From contig CAKSEC010000014.1 of NCBI GenBank assembly GCA_934446355.1, positions 1 through 62,110 of the forward strand: DNA of 62,110 nucleotides. The letters run 5' to 3'. The position numbers and the translations under genes are program-made. Positions within the stretch are counted from its first letter, which is position 1; every line of letters begins with the position of its first letter. Of this stretch, positions 42,749 to 52,192 are shown piece by piece. Below the pieces are notes generated by a model. That model was not told the origin of the DNA. It worked only from the letters and a program-made list of their open reading frames with translations, and made no database searches. The DNA is from an uncultured Oscillospiraceae bacterium (GTDB taxonomy: Bacteria > Bacillota > Clostridia > Oscillospirales > Ruminococcaceae).

Positions 42749-45175
42749 TCACTTGACAACGATATTCACAAGCTTGTTCGGTACGGCTATCTTCTTGACG
42801 ATAGTCTTGCCGTCTGTGATCGACTTTATCTCAGGCAGATCGAACGCAAGCTTTTCAAGTTCCTCCTTGTCGCAGTTGACGGGAGCGTTGAAGCGTGCCT
42901 TGACCTTTCCGTTGACCTGAACGACTATCTCCACGCTGTCCTCAACGCAAAGCTTTTCGTCATATTCGACCCACTTCTGCCCACTCAGCACTCCCTCATA
43001 GCCCATCACCTGATAAAGTTCCTCGGTGATGTGCGGAGCGAACGGGTTCAGAAGTATCAGCAGCGTGCGGTAATCCGCACGTGTGAGCGAACCGGCTGCG
43101 TCTATCTCGTTGAGCAGTCCCATCATGGTCGCAATGGCTGTGTTGAATTTCAGCGTTTCGATGTCCTCGCTGACTTTCTTTATGGTCTTGTGCATTGAAG
43201 CACGCAGCTTGTCGCTGTATTCGTCGCCGGGCACTACCTTTTCCTGCATAGCCCATACTCTGTCGAGGAAGCGCTTGCAGCCCTTTATTCCGTTCTCCTG
43301 CCACGGAGCAGCCTTTTCAAAGTCGCCCACGAACATCTCGTACAGTCTGAGAGTATCTGCGCCGAATTCCTTAACAACATCGTCAGGATTAACGACGTTG
43401 CCCTTGGACTTTGACATCTTGGTGAACTCGCCGGGACGCTCAGGGTCCTTGCCGAGTATCATGCCGTGGCTGGTGCGCTTCATGTACGGCTCCTTGCAGG
43501 GTACTACGCCCTGATCGTACAGGAACTTATGCCAGAAGCGGCTGTAAAGCAGGTGGAGCGTGGTGTGCTCCATACCGCCGTTGTACCAGTCTACCGGCAT
43601 CCAGTATTTCAGAGCTTCCTTTGAAGCAAGCTCCTTGTCGTTATGCGGGTCGCAGTAGCGCAGGAAGTACCAGCTTGAGCCTGCCCACTGGGGCATGGTG
43701 TCCGTTTCACGCTTTGCAGGACCGCCGCAGCACGGGCAGGTGGTGTTGATGAAGCTTTCCAGCGTGGACAGCGGGCTTTCGCCGGTGTCTGTCGGCATAT
43801 AGCTGTCTACTTCGGGCAGCTTCAGCGGAAGTTCGCTTTCCGGCAGAGCGACCCAGCCGCACTTCTCGCAGTTCACAACGGGGATAGGCTCGCCCCAGTA
43901 CCTCTGGCGTGAGAATACCCAGTCACGCAGCTTGAAGTTCACCTTTTCATGACCCTTGCCGTTTTCGGTGAGCCACTGCTTTATCTTAACTTTTGCGTCC
44001 TCAACGGAAAGACCGTTCAGGAACTCGGAATTTACCATAACGCCGGTAGCGCAGTCGGTGAACGCCTCTTTCTGTACGTCCTCGCCGCCCTTTACTACCT
44101 CGATTATCGGCAGACCGAATACCTTTGCAAATTCCCAGTCGCGTGTGTCGTGCGCAGGTACTGCCATGATGGCGCCTGTGCCGTAGGTCATCAGAACATA
44201 GTCTGATATGAATATCGGGATCTCCGTGCCGTTCACGGGATTGACCGCACGAACGCCCTCCAGCTTTACGCCGGTCTTATCCTTGTTCATCTCGGTGCGG
44301 TCAAAGTCGGACTTGCGTGCCGCAGCAGCCTGATATTCACGCACTGCGTCCATGTTCGACAGCTTGTCAGCCCACTTTTCGATAATGGGGTGCTCAGGCG
44401 ATATTACCATATATGTCGCACCGAAAAGCGTGTCCGGACGTGTGGTGTATACTGTCAGAGTATCGCCCGCAGTCGTGGTGAAATCCACCTCTGCGCCCGT
44501 GGACCTGCCTATCCAGTTCTTCTGGGCAGTCTTTATCTTCTCGAAATAATCCACGCTGTCAAGGTCGTCAATGAGCCTCTGAGCATATTCGGTTATTTTC
44601 AGCATCCACTGGCTCTTCACCTTGTGGACTACCTCGCCGCCGCAGCGTTCGCATACGCCGTTTACTACCTCCTCGTTTGCAAGCACGACCTTGCAGGAGG
44701 TACACCAGTTGACGTTCATTTCCTTTTTGTATGCAAGACCTGCATTGAACAGCTTCAGGAATATCCACTGCGTCCACTTGAAATAATCGGGGTCGGTGGT
44801 GTTTATCTCCCTGTCCCAGTCAAACGAAAGACCGAGGGATTTAAGCTGCGCCTTGAAGCGGGCAACATTGTTCTTGGTTACGATAGCGGGGTGTATTTTG
44901 TTCTTGATGGCGAAGTTCTCGGTGGGCAGACCGAAAGCGTCCCAGCCCATGGGGAACAGCACGTTATAGCCCTGCAGCCTGCGCTTTCTGGATACGATAT
45001 CCATTGCGGTATAGGGGCGGGGATGACCGATATGAAGTCCCTGACCGGAGGGATAAGGGAACTCTACCAGAGCGTAGAATTTCGGCTTTGTATAGTCGTT
45101 CTCAGCATGGAACGTGCGGTGCTCGTCCCAGTATTTCTGCCACTTGCTTTCAATGGCGGTAAAATCATAGCCCAT
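42749..45175 (-). CDS. leuS: Leucyl-tRNA synthetase
   Basis: Class I aminoacyl-tRNA synthetase charging tRNA-Leu. The HIGH motif is at residues 48-51 (LHIGHPRPYTAMD), zinc-binding Cys pairs lie in WCTSCKVVLANEEV and CERCGG and again CPCCGG, the editing domain is present, and KMSKSKGN is near residue 585. At 808 residues it is full length. The leader is only about 75 bases with a small hairpin (GCACTG/CAGTGC) and has no T-box features. AAAGGA precedes ATG 45175. Confidence 0.98.
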   Translation of the reverse strand: MGYDFTAIESKWQKYWDEHRTFHAENDYTKPKFYALVEFPYPSGQGLHIGHPRPYTAMDIVSRKRRLQGYNVLFPMGWDAFGLPTENFAIKNKIHPAIVTKNNVARFKAQLKSLGLSFDWDREINTTDPDYFKWTQWIFLKLFNAGLAYKKEMNVNWCTSCKVVLANEEVVNGVCERCGGEVVHKVKSQWMLKITEYAQRLIDDLDSVDYFEKIKTAQKNWIGRSTGAEVDFTTTAGDTLTVYTTRPDTLFGATYMVISPEHPIIEKWADKLSNMDAVREYQAAAARKSDFDRTEMNKDKTGVKLEGVRAVNPVNGTEIPIFISDYVLMTYGTGAIMAVPAHDTRDWEFAKVFGLPIIEVVKGGEDVQKEAFTDCATGVMVNSEFLNGLSVEDAKVKIKQWLTENGKGHEKVNFKLRDWVFSRQRYWGEPIPVVNCEKCGWVALPESELPLKLPEVDSYMPTDTGESPLSTLESFINTTCPCCGGPAKRETDTMPQWAGSSWYFLRYCDPHNDKELASKEALKYWMPVDWYNGGMEHTTLHLLYSRFWHKFLYDQGVVPCKEPYMKRTSHGMILGKDPERPGEFTKMSKSKGNVVNPDDVVKEFGADTLRLYEMFVGDFEKAAPWQENGIKGCKRFLDRVWAMQEKVVPGDEYSDKLRASMHKTIKKVSEDIETLKFNTAIATMMGLLNEIDAAGSLTRADYRTLLILLNPFAPHITEELYQVMGYEGVLSGQKWVEYDEKLCVEDSVEIVVQVNGKVKARFNAPVNCDKEELEKLAFDLPEIKSITDGKTIVKKIAVPNKLVNIVVK

Positions 45176-45260
45176 TTTTTTGATGTCCTTTCAGCGGGAT
45201 TGATAACGCACTGTATGCAGTCATTCAGTGCGCCGTCAGGTTATATTACCTCAATCATAT

Positions 45261-45289
45261 ATTATACAATAAATTCGGGCGGTTGTCAA
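45261..45289 (-). promoter_or_regulatory. Consensus sigma-A promoter of leuS
   Basis: TTGACA (45284-45289), 17 bases, TATAAT (45261-45266) on the minus strand: a perfect consensus promoter immediately after the HD-GYP terminator. Confidence 0.88.
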
Positions 45290-45300
45290 TCGGTCGCAGC

Positions 45301-45334
45301 AAAAAAGCCGGAGGCAGTCTGAAACCGCTCCGGC
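45301..45334 (-). terminator. Intrinsic terminator of the HD-GYP gene
   Basis: On the minus strand GCCGGAG (45328-45334) pairs with CTCCGGC (45307-45313), followed directly by TTTTTT. It starts six bases after the HD-GYP stop. Confidence 0.92.
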
Positions 45335-45339
45335 AAAAT

Positions 45340-45945
45340 TCACTTTTGTTCGGGATAAGTATTCTCCACAATACCCCAGTTATCCAGCACCGCCTTAGCT
45401 ATCTTCGGGTCGTACATCAGCCCTATGTTCTTTTCTATCTCCTGACGGACGACAGAAAGCGGCATAGCCTTGCGGTAGGAACGGCTGCTTGCCATTGCGT
45501 CGATAGAATCGCACACGGCGATTATCCTAGAGCCGAGCGGGATCTCCTCCCCCTTAGCGCCAAAAGGATAGCCCTTTCCGTCGTAGCGCTCGTGATGGTG
45601 CAGGATTATCGCAGCTATCCGGTCGAACTTATGCGAGCCTGACAGGATATCCGCACCTATCTGCGGGTGGCGCTTCATCATCTCCCATTCCTCGTCGTTC
45701 AGCCTGCCCGCCTTTAGCAGAATGGAATCCGGAATGCCTATCTTTCCTATATCGTGCAGATGTCCCGCAATGTGTATCTCCTGCGTGATGTTCTCCGGCA
45801 GACCGAGGATATGGCACAGCCCGCACGCCATGTCGCTCACACGGCGGGAATGGTTGCCGGTATATGGGTCGCGTGCGTCAAGCGCAGAGGTTATGCACTC
45901 TACAAGGTCGTGCTCTTGGTAATTTCTTTCGCAGTCACAGTTCAT
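45340..45945 (-). CDS. HD-GYP domain protein, probable cyclic-di-nucleotide phosphodiesterase
   Basis: Nearly the whole 201-residue protein is an HD-GYP domain. The HD pair is His64-Asp65 in HLHDIGKIGIP, a second metal-binding set is HHHERYDGKGYP (116-127), and DSIDAMASSRSYR follows near 151. The GYP triplet is intact, which in studied proteins goes with c-di-GMP (or cGAMP) hydrolysis. No sensory or receiver domain is attached; a stand-alone receiver protein is encoded 6.5 kb away. ATG 45945 follows AAGGAG; own promoter and terminator make it monocistronic. Confidence 0.9.
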   Translation of the reverse strand: MNCDCERNYQEHDLVECITSALDARDPYTGNHSRRVSDMACGLCHILGLPENITQEIHIAGHLHDIGKIGIPDSILLKAGRLNDEEWEMMKRHPQIGADILSGSHKFDRIAAIILHHHERYDGKGYPFGAKGEEIPLGSRIIAVCDSIDAMASSRSYRKAMPLSVVRQEIEKNIGLMYDPKIAKAVLDNWGIVENTYPEQK

Positions 45946-45995
45946 GGTCGATTACTCCTTTTGGAGAATTAGTTCTATCTAATCCCCTCAATTAT

Positions 45996-46024
45996 ATAAT
46001 AAACCTTTTTTGCTCTGTTGTCAA
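45996..46024 (-). promoter_or_regulatory. Sigma-A promoter of the HD-GYP gene
   Basis: TTGACA (46019-46024), 17 bases, TATTAT (45996-46001) on the minus strand, just eight bases after the recG stop codon. Confidence 0.78.
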
Positions 46025-46031
46025 GAGTCAG

Positions 46032-48059
46032 TCAGTTCCAGCCGTAAATGTCATTCTGCCCGAAAAGCCGCTTTACTCCGCTGAGGAGCAGCGCATTTTC
46101 AGGCTTAGACAGCGCAGGGTCGCCGCTCAGTATCTCCTGCGCTATTCCGTCCACCTGCTCCAGCACCTGCGAATCGTCCGCAATGTCTGCCACTTTCAGC
46201 GGCGGCAGACCGTGCTGCTCACGCCCGAAGAAATTACCCGGACCCCTCAGCCTGAGGTCCTCTCTGGCTATCTCAAAGCCGTCGGTAGTCCTCACCATGA
46301 CCGAGGTGCGCTCCTTGGTGTATTCGCTGCCGCTGTCCGACATCAGTATGCAGTAGCTCTGCTCGCTGCCCCTGCCGACTCTGCCCCTTAGCTGATGAAG
46401 CTGCGACAGCCCGAATTGCTCCGCATTCTCTATCAGCATCACCACCGCATTCGGGACGTCTATGCCCACTTCAATGACCGTAGTGGAAACCAGCAGCCTG
46501 ATACTGCCCGACTTGAAGCCCTCCATCACCTGCTCCTTTTCAGACTGCTTCAGCTTTCCGTAAAGAAGTCCCGTGGGTATATCCCGAAATTCTCCGCTGA
46601 CCAGAGTGTTATAGTATTCAATGGCGCTCGCCTTTTCGCTTTTGCCCTCGTCCTGCTCCACCAGCGGGCACACGATATACGCCTGCCTGCCCGCTGCGAT
46701 GTGCTTCTTGATGAAGTTATACACCCGCTGACGGTAGCTGCCGTCCACCGCATAGGTCTTTATCGGTATCCTGCCCTTTGGCATTTCATTCAGCACCGAT
46801 ACGTCAAGGTCGCCGAAAATCAGCAGCGCAAGCGTCCTCGGAATAGGCGTTGCGGACATGACAAGGATATGCGGCGCCTTGCCTTTCTGCGCAAGTTCGC
46901 CCCTCTGCGCCACGCCGAAGCGGTGCTGCTCGTCCACTATGACAAGCCCTGTGCGGCTCATCACCGAGGACTTCTGTATCAGCGCCTGCGTACCGATGAG
47001 TACGTCCACCTCTCCTGCGGCGGCAGCCTTGCGCACACGAGCCTTTTCCGCCGCCGAAAGACTGCCGGAAAGCAGTTCCACCGTTACTCCCAGCGGAGCG
47101 AGAAGCTCCCTGAATGTCTTGCTGTGCTGCTGAGCCAGTACCTCTGTCGGCGCCATGACCATAGTAGAAAAGCCGTTTTTCCAGCAGAAATATGCAGCCG
47201 CAGCCGCCACAAGAGTTTTTCCGCTTCCCACGTCGCCCTGTATCAGCCGGTTCATGGGGTGCTCTCCCTGCATATCCCTTATGCAGTCGGACACTGCGGA
47301 AAGCTGCGCGCCGGTCGGCTGAAACGGCAGCGAACGCCACAGTTCCGAAATATCTTCGGCTGACATCACCGCACCCGCCTGAGCACGTCCCCGCCGCTTC
47401 ATCAGCGACATTCCGAGCCGCAGCGTCAGAAGTTCCTCGAACACGAGCCGCCGCCTTGCCTCGGTGTATTCCTCACGGCTTTTCGGCAGGTGTATCTGCC
47501 TTACCGCCTGCGCCCTTTCAAGAAGTCCCAGCTGCTCCACGAGCCGCTGCGGAAGCGTTTCCGGCAGCTTTATCAGCGACAGGGCAGTGCGCACATTCGC
47601 CGACACCATGTTGTTGGTAAGTCCGGCTGTGAGCGGGTATACCGGCATGAGATAATTCTCGCCTGCGTCAAAGAAAAGCGGCGAGCCTATCTGCTTTCTT
47701 ATCAGGTCGCCGGATATCTTGCCGTAGAAAATATACTCTTTGTTTTCTTCCAACTTAGCAAAAGTATACTTTGCGTTGAAAAACACAGCGGTAATATTGC
47801 CCGTGCCGTCAGTCAACTCTGCCTTGTAGATAGCCATTCTGGCATAATCGCTGAACGGCGCCGTCTTTCTTTTCACAAATGCCCGAAAGGCGCAGACCTC
47901 GCCGATCTGCACCTCTGAGATATTCTTTGGGGCGGTGAGGTCCACATAGTCCCTCGGATACAGCTCCGTCAGCTGTTCCACCGTTTCAATGCCAAGCTTT
48001 TTGTAAAGCCCCGCACGCTTTTCCCCCACGCCTTTGAGATAAGTTATATCATATGCCAT
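46032..48059 (-). CDS. recG: ATP-dependent DNA helicase RecG
   Basis: Remodels stalled replication forks and Holliday junctions. The N-terminal wedge domain (about 1-230) has the OB-fold region; the helicase has Walker A GDVGSGKT near 280, DEQHRFGVAQR (DExH box) near 375 and motif VI QLRGRVGRG near 550. At 675 residues it is full length. It starts two bases after the fakA-like stop with only a weak ribosome site, so translational coupling is likely. The order Asp23-like, DAK2, RecG is common in Firmicutes. Confidence 0.97.
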   Translation of the reverse strand: MAYDITYLKGVGEKRAGLYKKLGIETVEQLTELYPRDYVDLTAPKNISEVQIGEVCAFRAFVKRKTAPFSDYARMAIYKAELTDGTGNITAVFFNAKYTFAKLEENKEYIFYGKISGDLIRKQIGSPLFFDAGENYLMPVYPLTAGLTNNMVSANVRTALSLIKLPETLPQRLVEQLGLLERAQAVRQIHLPKSREEYTEARRRLVFEELLTLRLGMSLMKRRGRAQAGAVMSAEDISELWRSLPFQPTGAQLSAVSDCIRDMQGEHPMNRLIQGDVGSGKTLVAAAAAYFCWKNGFSTMVMAPTEVLAQQHSKTFRELLAPLGVTVELLSGSLSAAEKARVRKAAAAGEVDVLIGTQALIQKSSVMSRTGLVIVDEQHRFGVAQRGELAQKGKAPHILVMSATPIPRTLALLIFGDLDVSVLNEMPKGRIPIKTYAVDGSYRQRVYNFIKKHIAAGRQAYIVCPLVEQDEGKSEKASAIEYYNTLVSGEFRDIPTGLLYGKLKQSEKEQVMEGFKSGSIRLLVSTTVIEVGIDVPNAVVMLIENAEQFGLSQLHQLRGRVGRGSEQSYCILMSDSGSEYTKERTSVMVRTTDGFEIAREDLRLRGPGNFFGREQHGLPPLKVADIADDSQVLEQVDGIAQEILSGDPALSKPENALLLSGVKRLFGQNDIYGWN

Positions 48060-48061
48060 TC

Positions 48062-49705
48062 TTATTCAACAGAAATGATGTAATAATACACCGGCTGACC
48101 GCCGTTGACCAGATTTATGTCAATGCTGTCGCTTATCCTTGCACGAAGCTGCTCATATGCAGCATTCGCCGCCTCGTCGGTCACGTCCGAACCGTAGATA
48201 ACCGTGATATAGCTGCTGGAGCCGTTCACCAGACGCTTTGTCAGCTTAACAAGTGCCTTTGATACGTCCTTTTCGGTGAACACTATCCTGCCGTTGTCCA
48301 TGGCAAGTATCTCGCCCTGCTTTATCTTATGTCCGTCGTATTCGCTGTCACGAACCGCAAAGGTTATCTGACCGCTCTGCACCCTGCCGAGCGCTTCTGT
48401 CATATTGCTGCGGTTTGCGACAAAATCAGCGCCGGGGTCAAAGTTCATCAGCGCAGTGATACCCTGCGGGATAGTGCGTGACTGCAGCACGCATACGTTC
48501 CTGTCTGCAAGCGACACCGCCTGCTCTGCCGCCATGATTATGTTTTTGTTGTTGGGAAGCACGAATACGTTATGTGCGGGAGTCTGACCTATAGCCTCCA
48601 GAATGTCCTCAGTGGACGGGTTCATCGTCTGACCGCCCCTGACTATGCTGTCAGCACCGAGGTCACGGAACAGTGCCTCAACGCCTGCGCCCGCTGCGAC
48701 AGCCACAAAGCCGAATTCCTTTTCGGGCTTCACGGGTGCTTTGCGGTTCTGCTGTGCGGCGGCGTCCGCCTTGATGATGTTGTGGTGCTGCTCACGCATA
48801 TTCTCGATCTTCATCTTGGTCAGTTCACCAAATTTCAGACCCTCTTCAATAGCCTTGCCGGGATGATTCGAGTGAACGTGCACCTTGATTATGTCGTCGT
48901 CATCGACCACGACCACGCAGTCGCCTATCGTTTCAAGGAACGCCCTCAGAGCGGTAGCGTCCTTTGCGGCGGGCGCCTTGTTGACGATGAATTCCGTGCA
49001 GTAAGCGTAATGTATCTCCTCCTGCGCAGCGTCAGCCGCAGCCACTGCAGCCGGCGCAGAGGGCTTCGGCTCAGATTCGGAGCGGATCACTGCGCCGCCG
49101 GATATCACCTCCAGCATACCCTGAAGTATCACCAGAAGTCCCTTGCCGCCTGCGTCCACAACGCCTGCCTTTTTCAGCGCAGGAAGCAGCTCCGGAGTCT
49201 TTTCAAGGCTCTTTTCGCCCTCGGCGATATACTCTTTCAGGAAGCCTGCTGCGTCGCCGCCATCCTTTGCAAGATACTGCGTATTCTCATACGCTTCCCT
49301 TGCAACGGTGAGGATAGTGCCCTCGGTGGGCTTCATCACCGACTTATACGCTGCATCCACGCCCAGCTTGAAAGCGTCTGAAAGCATTTTGGCGTCCGCC
49401 TCGGTCTTTCCCGCAAGACCCTTGGACAGCCCCCTGAATATCAGCGACAGGATAACGCCGGAGTTTCCTCTGGCACCCCTCAGCATTGCCGACGCAGTGA
49501 GTTTTGCCGCTTCGCCTGCGGTTATCCCGTCTGCTGCCGCTTTGAGTTCCGGCAGGGCGTTTCCGATGGTCATGGACATATTCGTTCCAGTGTCGCCGTC
49601 CGGCACTGGGAACACGTTCAGCTCGTCCACTGCAAGCCGATTGTTGGAAATGTTGTTTGCTCCGGAGATAACAGCGTCCCGGAACAGCTTTCCTGTAAGT
49701 GTCAT
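48062..49705 (-). CDS. fakA: DAK2 domain fatty-acid kinase FakA-like protein
   Basis: ATP-binding kinase of the FakA (YloV) type, phosphorylating fatty acids held by FakB (DegV family) proteins. The N-terminal DAK2/DhaL domain has the Mg-ATP motif PVPDGDTGTNMS (Asp36, Asp38) and RGARGNSGVILS; the middle and C-terminal domains have IKVHVHSNHPGKAIEEG and the FakA C-terminal region with FVLPNNKNI. Length 547 is standard. No FakB gene is in the window. It lies 66 bases after the Asp23-like gene. Confidence 0.92.
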   Translation of the reverse strand: MTLTGKLFRDAVISGANNISNNRLAVDELNVFPVPDGDTGTNMSMTIGNALPELKAAADGITAGEAAKLTASAMLRGARGNSGVILSLIFRGLSKGLAGKTEADAKMLSDAFKLGVDAAYKSVMKPTEGTILTVAREAYENTQYLAKDGGDAAGFLKEYIAEGEKSLEKTPELLPALKKAGVVDAGGKGLLVILQGMLEVISGGAVIRSESEPKPSAPAAVAAADAAQEEIHYAYCTEFIVNKAPAAKDATALRAFLETIGDCVVVVDDDDIIKVHVHSNHPGKAIEEGLKFGELTKMKIENMREQHHNIIKADAAAQQNRKAPVKPEKEFGFVAVAAGAGVEALFRDLGADSIVRGGQTMNPSTEDILEAIGQTPAHNVFVLPNNKNIIMAAEQAVSLADRNVCVLQSRTIPQGITALMNFDPGADFVANRSNMTEALGRVQSGQITFAVRDSEYDGHKIKQGEILAMDNGRIVFTEKDVSKALVKLTKRLVNGSSSYITVIYGSDVTDEAANAAYEQLRARISDSIDINLVNGGQPVYYYIISVE

Positions 49706-49771
49706 TGTAATGGTTTCCCTTCCTGTTTTATGTCAGGCTGCGCAGCCCGATCTTATCCCGCCTGAGCGGAT

Positions 49772-50128
49772 TCAAGTCTTTATCTCGTCCACATAAACAT
49801 TCACACGTTCCACGGAAATGCCGGTGCTTTCCTCCATGACGTATTTCACCTTGTTGATTATGCTCTTGACCACAGTGCCGACATTCACGCCGTAAAGCAC
49901 CGTGATATGCAGGTCTATCACCAGCTTGTCCCTGCCTGTCCTAACGCTTATTCCACGCTCAAAGCTGCGCTTCTTCACAAACGGAAGTGCAGCCGCAAGA
50001 GTCTGGCGTGCGCTGCTTATATTCATCTGCACCACGCCGAAGCAGCCTGTCACAGTGCTGCCTATGAGCGATGTGAAATAATCCTGCGAAATGGTGATAG
50101 TGCCGATATTGTTCTGCACCTTTATCAT
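49772..50128 (-). CDS. Asp23/Gls24 family envelope stress protein (YloU-like)
   Basis: A 118-residue Asp23/Gls24 family member; the family associates with the envelope and responds to cell-wall stress. Family features are the start GTITISQDYFTSLIGSTVTG and the central DLHITVLYGVNVG. I start at ATG 50128, where GGAGGGAATACC lies upstream; the frame is open for 43 more codons that overlap ispE and lack support. It sits 16 bases after ispE and precedes the fakA-like gene, the usual Firmicute pairing. Confidence 0.9.
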   Translation of the reverse strand: MIKVQNNIGTITISQDYFTSLIGSTVTGCFGVVQMNISSARQTLAAALPFVKKRSFERGISVRTGRDKLVIDLHITVLYGVNVGTVVKSIINKVKYVMEESTGISVERVNVYVDEIKT

Positions 50129-50144
50129 ATGGTATTCCCTCCAT

Positions 50145-51020
50145 TCATTCGTTATCGCCGAATACCCCTGACCGCTCAGCCGTGCATACCGCCGTGAAGC
50201 ACTCAGGAAACGCCCGTGCCGCATTCTCCGCCATATCTCGGCTGTCAAACACCCCAAATACCGACGAACCGCTGCCGGAAAGCTCCGCGCCCTGTGCGCC
50301 CGATTCCAGAAGCCTTCCGCACAGCCGCTCTATGCGTTCGTCCGAATAAAGCCTGCGGAACACGTTGTACATCCCGCCGGCAAATCCGCCCGACCGCATT
50401 GAAGCCCTGAACCTCTCTATGCCTACGTGCGGCGGCAGCGGCTGTTCGTCATACTTCCGGTAAGCCTCCCCTGTCGGGCAGCCAAACTGCGGCTTCACCA
50501 CCAGAAAGGTCTTGCCGTATATTCCGGCTTCCTCCTCGGCGGCAAGCGGGGATATTTCCTCGCCTATACCGCAGCACAGCTTCGTTCCTCCCACAAGGCA
50601 GAACGGCACGTCTGCGCCGACCTGCGCTGCGCATTCCAGAAGCTGCTGTTCGGTCAGCGGCAGTCCGAACGCCTTGTTAAGGCAGTTCAGCACCGCCGCA
50701 GCGTCTGCGCTCCCTCCGGCAAGACCTGCGCCGCTTGGGATATTCTTCTTTATCGAGATATCAACCTGAGCCGACCTGCCTGCGGCTTTAAGAAAGACCT
50801 CCGCCGCACGGTACGCCGTGTTCCTGCCGTCCTGCGGGATATCCTCGCGGCTGCAGGAAAGGCTTATCCCGCTGCCGTCGCCGACCTTTACGCCTACCTC
50901 GTCGCAAAGCGATATGCTCTGCATGACCGTCTGCAGCAGGTGATATCCGTCAGCCCGCCTGCCGGTGATATCCAGATACAGATTCAGTTTTGCACAGGCA
51001 CGGGCTTTGTATTCTGTCAT
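50145..51020 (-). CDS. ispE: 4-diphosphocytidyl-2-C-methyl-D-erythritol kinase
   Basis: GHMP kinase of the methylerythritol-phosphate pathway for isoprenoid precursors. The ATP loop is PSGAGLAGGSADAAAVL (about 90-106), N-terminal ARACAKLNLYLDITGRR and C-terminal ELSGSGSSVFG match IspE. Length 291 is normal. Its ATG overlaps the aminotransferase stop (ATGA), indicating coupling. The rest of the pathway is not in the window. Confidence 0.95.
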   Translation of the reverse strand: MTEYKARACAKLNLYLDITGRRADGYHLLQTVMQSISLCDEVGVKVGDGSGISLSCSREDIPQDGRNTAYRAAEVFLKAAGRSAQVDISIKKNIPSGAGLAGGSADAAAVLNCLNKAFGLPLTEQQLLECAAQVGADVPFCLVGGTKLCCGIGEEISPLAAEEEAGIYGKTFLVVKPQFGCPTGEAYRKYDEQPLPPHVGIERFRASMRSGGFAGGMYNVFRRLYSDERIERLCGRLLESGAQGAELSGSGSSVFGVFDSRDMAENAARAFPECFTAVCTAERSGVFGDNE

Positions 51021-52192
51021 TTTTTAAGTTCCCCGACAAATTCCTTTATTCTTTCAAGCGCAGTCGTGATGTGCTGCACCGAATAAGCGTAGGATACCCT
51101 GACATAGCCCTCGCCGCTTGCGCCGAACGCGCTTCCGGGTACTACCGCCACCTTCTTGCTGTATATTAGCTTCTCGCAGAACTCGCTGCTGGTCATTCCA
51201 GTCGAACGTATGCAGGGGAACACATAGAACGCCCCCTCCGGCTCGAAGCAGTCAAGACCCATGTCGTTGAAGCCCTTTACCACAAGCCTGCGGCGCATAT
51301 CGTATTCCTCAAGCATTCTGTCCACATCGTCACGGCACTTCGTCAGTGCGGTTATCGCAGCGTACTGGCTGACTGTCGGGCTGCTCATTATGCAGTACTG
51401 GTGCAGTTTCAGCATTTGCTTTATAACAGGTCTTGGACCTGCGCAGTAGCCTAATCTCCAGCCGGTCATTGCGTAGGTCTTTGAGAAGCCGTTCACCACG
51501 ACTGTGCGCTCCTGCATTCCGTCCATCTCAACGATGGAAACGTGCTTTTCGCCGCCGTAGGTCATTTCCGAATATATCTCGTCGGATATCACCATGATGT
51601 CCGTGCCGCGCAGTACCTCAGCCACTTCTTCAAGTTCGCTGCGGCGCATTATAGAGCCGGTCGGGTTGTTCGGGAACGGCAGGATAAGCGCCTTGGTTTT
51701 CGGTGTTATCGCCGCCTTGAGTGCGTCCGCACGCAGCTTGAATTTATCTTCGGCAGTCATGACTATCGGGACGGGAGTGCCGCCGCAGACCGTTATTATC
51801 GGGGAATAGCACACGAAGCTAGGCTCAGGCACGAGCACCTCGTCGCCCGGCTGTATCAGAGCCCTCATCGCAAGGTCGAGCGCCTCTGAGCCGCCCACGG
51901 TGACGATTATCTCGCCCTCCGGGTCATACTGCGTGTGAATGAAGTTCATCAGATACTTCGATATCTCCTGACGAAGCTGCATAAGACCCGCATTCGCAGT
52001 ATATGCCGTCCTGCCCTTTTCAAGAATGCTTATCGCTTCTTTTCTGGCAGCCCACGGGGTCTTGAAATCAGGCTCGCCCACAGAAAGGGAAATTACGCCC
52101 TCGACCTGCTGAGCGATATCAAAGAATTTTCTTATGCCGGACGGCTGGATATCCCTTATCTTCTGGGGTATCACCTTTTCGTAGTCTATCAC
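51017..52192 (-). CDS. Class I/II pyridoxal-phosphate aminotransferase
   Basis: Fold-type I aminotransferase resembling the aspartate/aromatic or PatA group. The PLP lysine lies in NGFSKTYAMTGWRLGY (Lys about 236), and the N-terminus has SLSVGEPDFKTP. Length 391 is typical. The start is GTG at 52192, overlapping the lrp stop by four bases, with AAAGGAG 12 bases upstream. Direct coupling to an Lrp-type regulator suggests control by an amino acid, but the substrate cannot be read from the sequence. Confidence 0.93.
   Translation of the reverse strand: MIDYEKVIPQKIRDIQPSGIRKFFDIAQQVEGVISLSVGEPDFKTPWAARKEAISILEKGRTAYTANAGLMQLRQEISKYLMNFIHTQYDPEGEIIVTVGGSEALDLAMRALIQPGDEVLVPEPSFVCYSPIITVCGGTPVPIVMTAEDKFKLRADALKAAITPKTKALILPFPNNPTGSIMRRSELEEVAEVLRGTDIMVISDEIYSEMTYGGEKHVSIVEMDGMQERTVVVNGFSKTYAMTGWRLGYCAGPRPVIKQMLKLHQYCIMSSPTVSQYAAITALTKCRDDVDRMLEEYDMRRRLVVKGFNDMGLDCFEPEGAFYVFPCIRSTGMTSSEFCEKLIYSKKVAVVPGSAFGASGEGYVRVSYAYSVQHITTALERIKEFVGELKK

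Noticed and set aside
45176..45260. T-box riboswitch before leuS
   Set aside because: The leader is only about 75 bases with one small hairpin; no T-box sequence or terminator/antiterminator is present.
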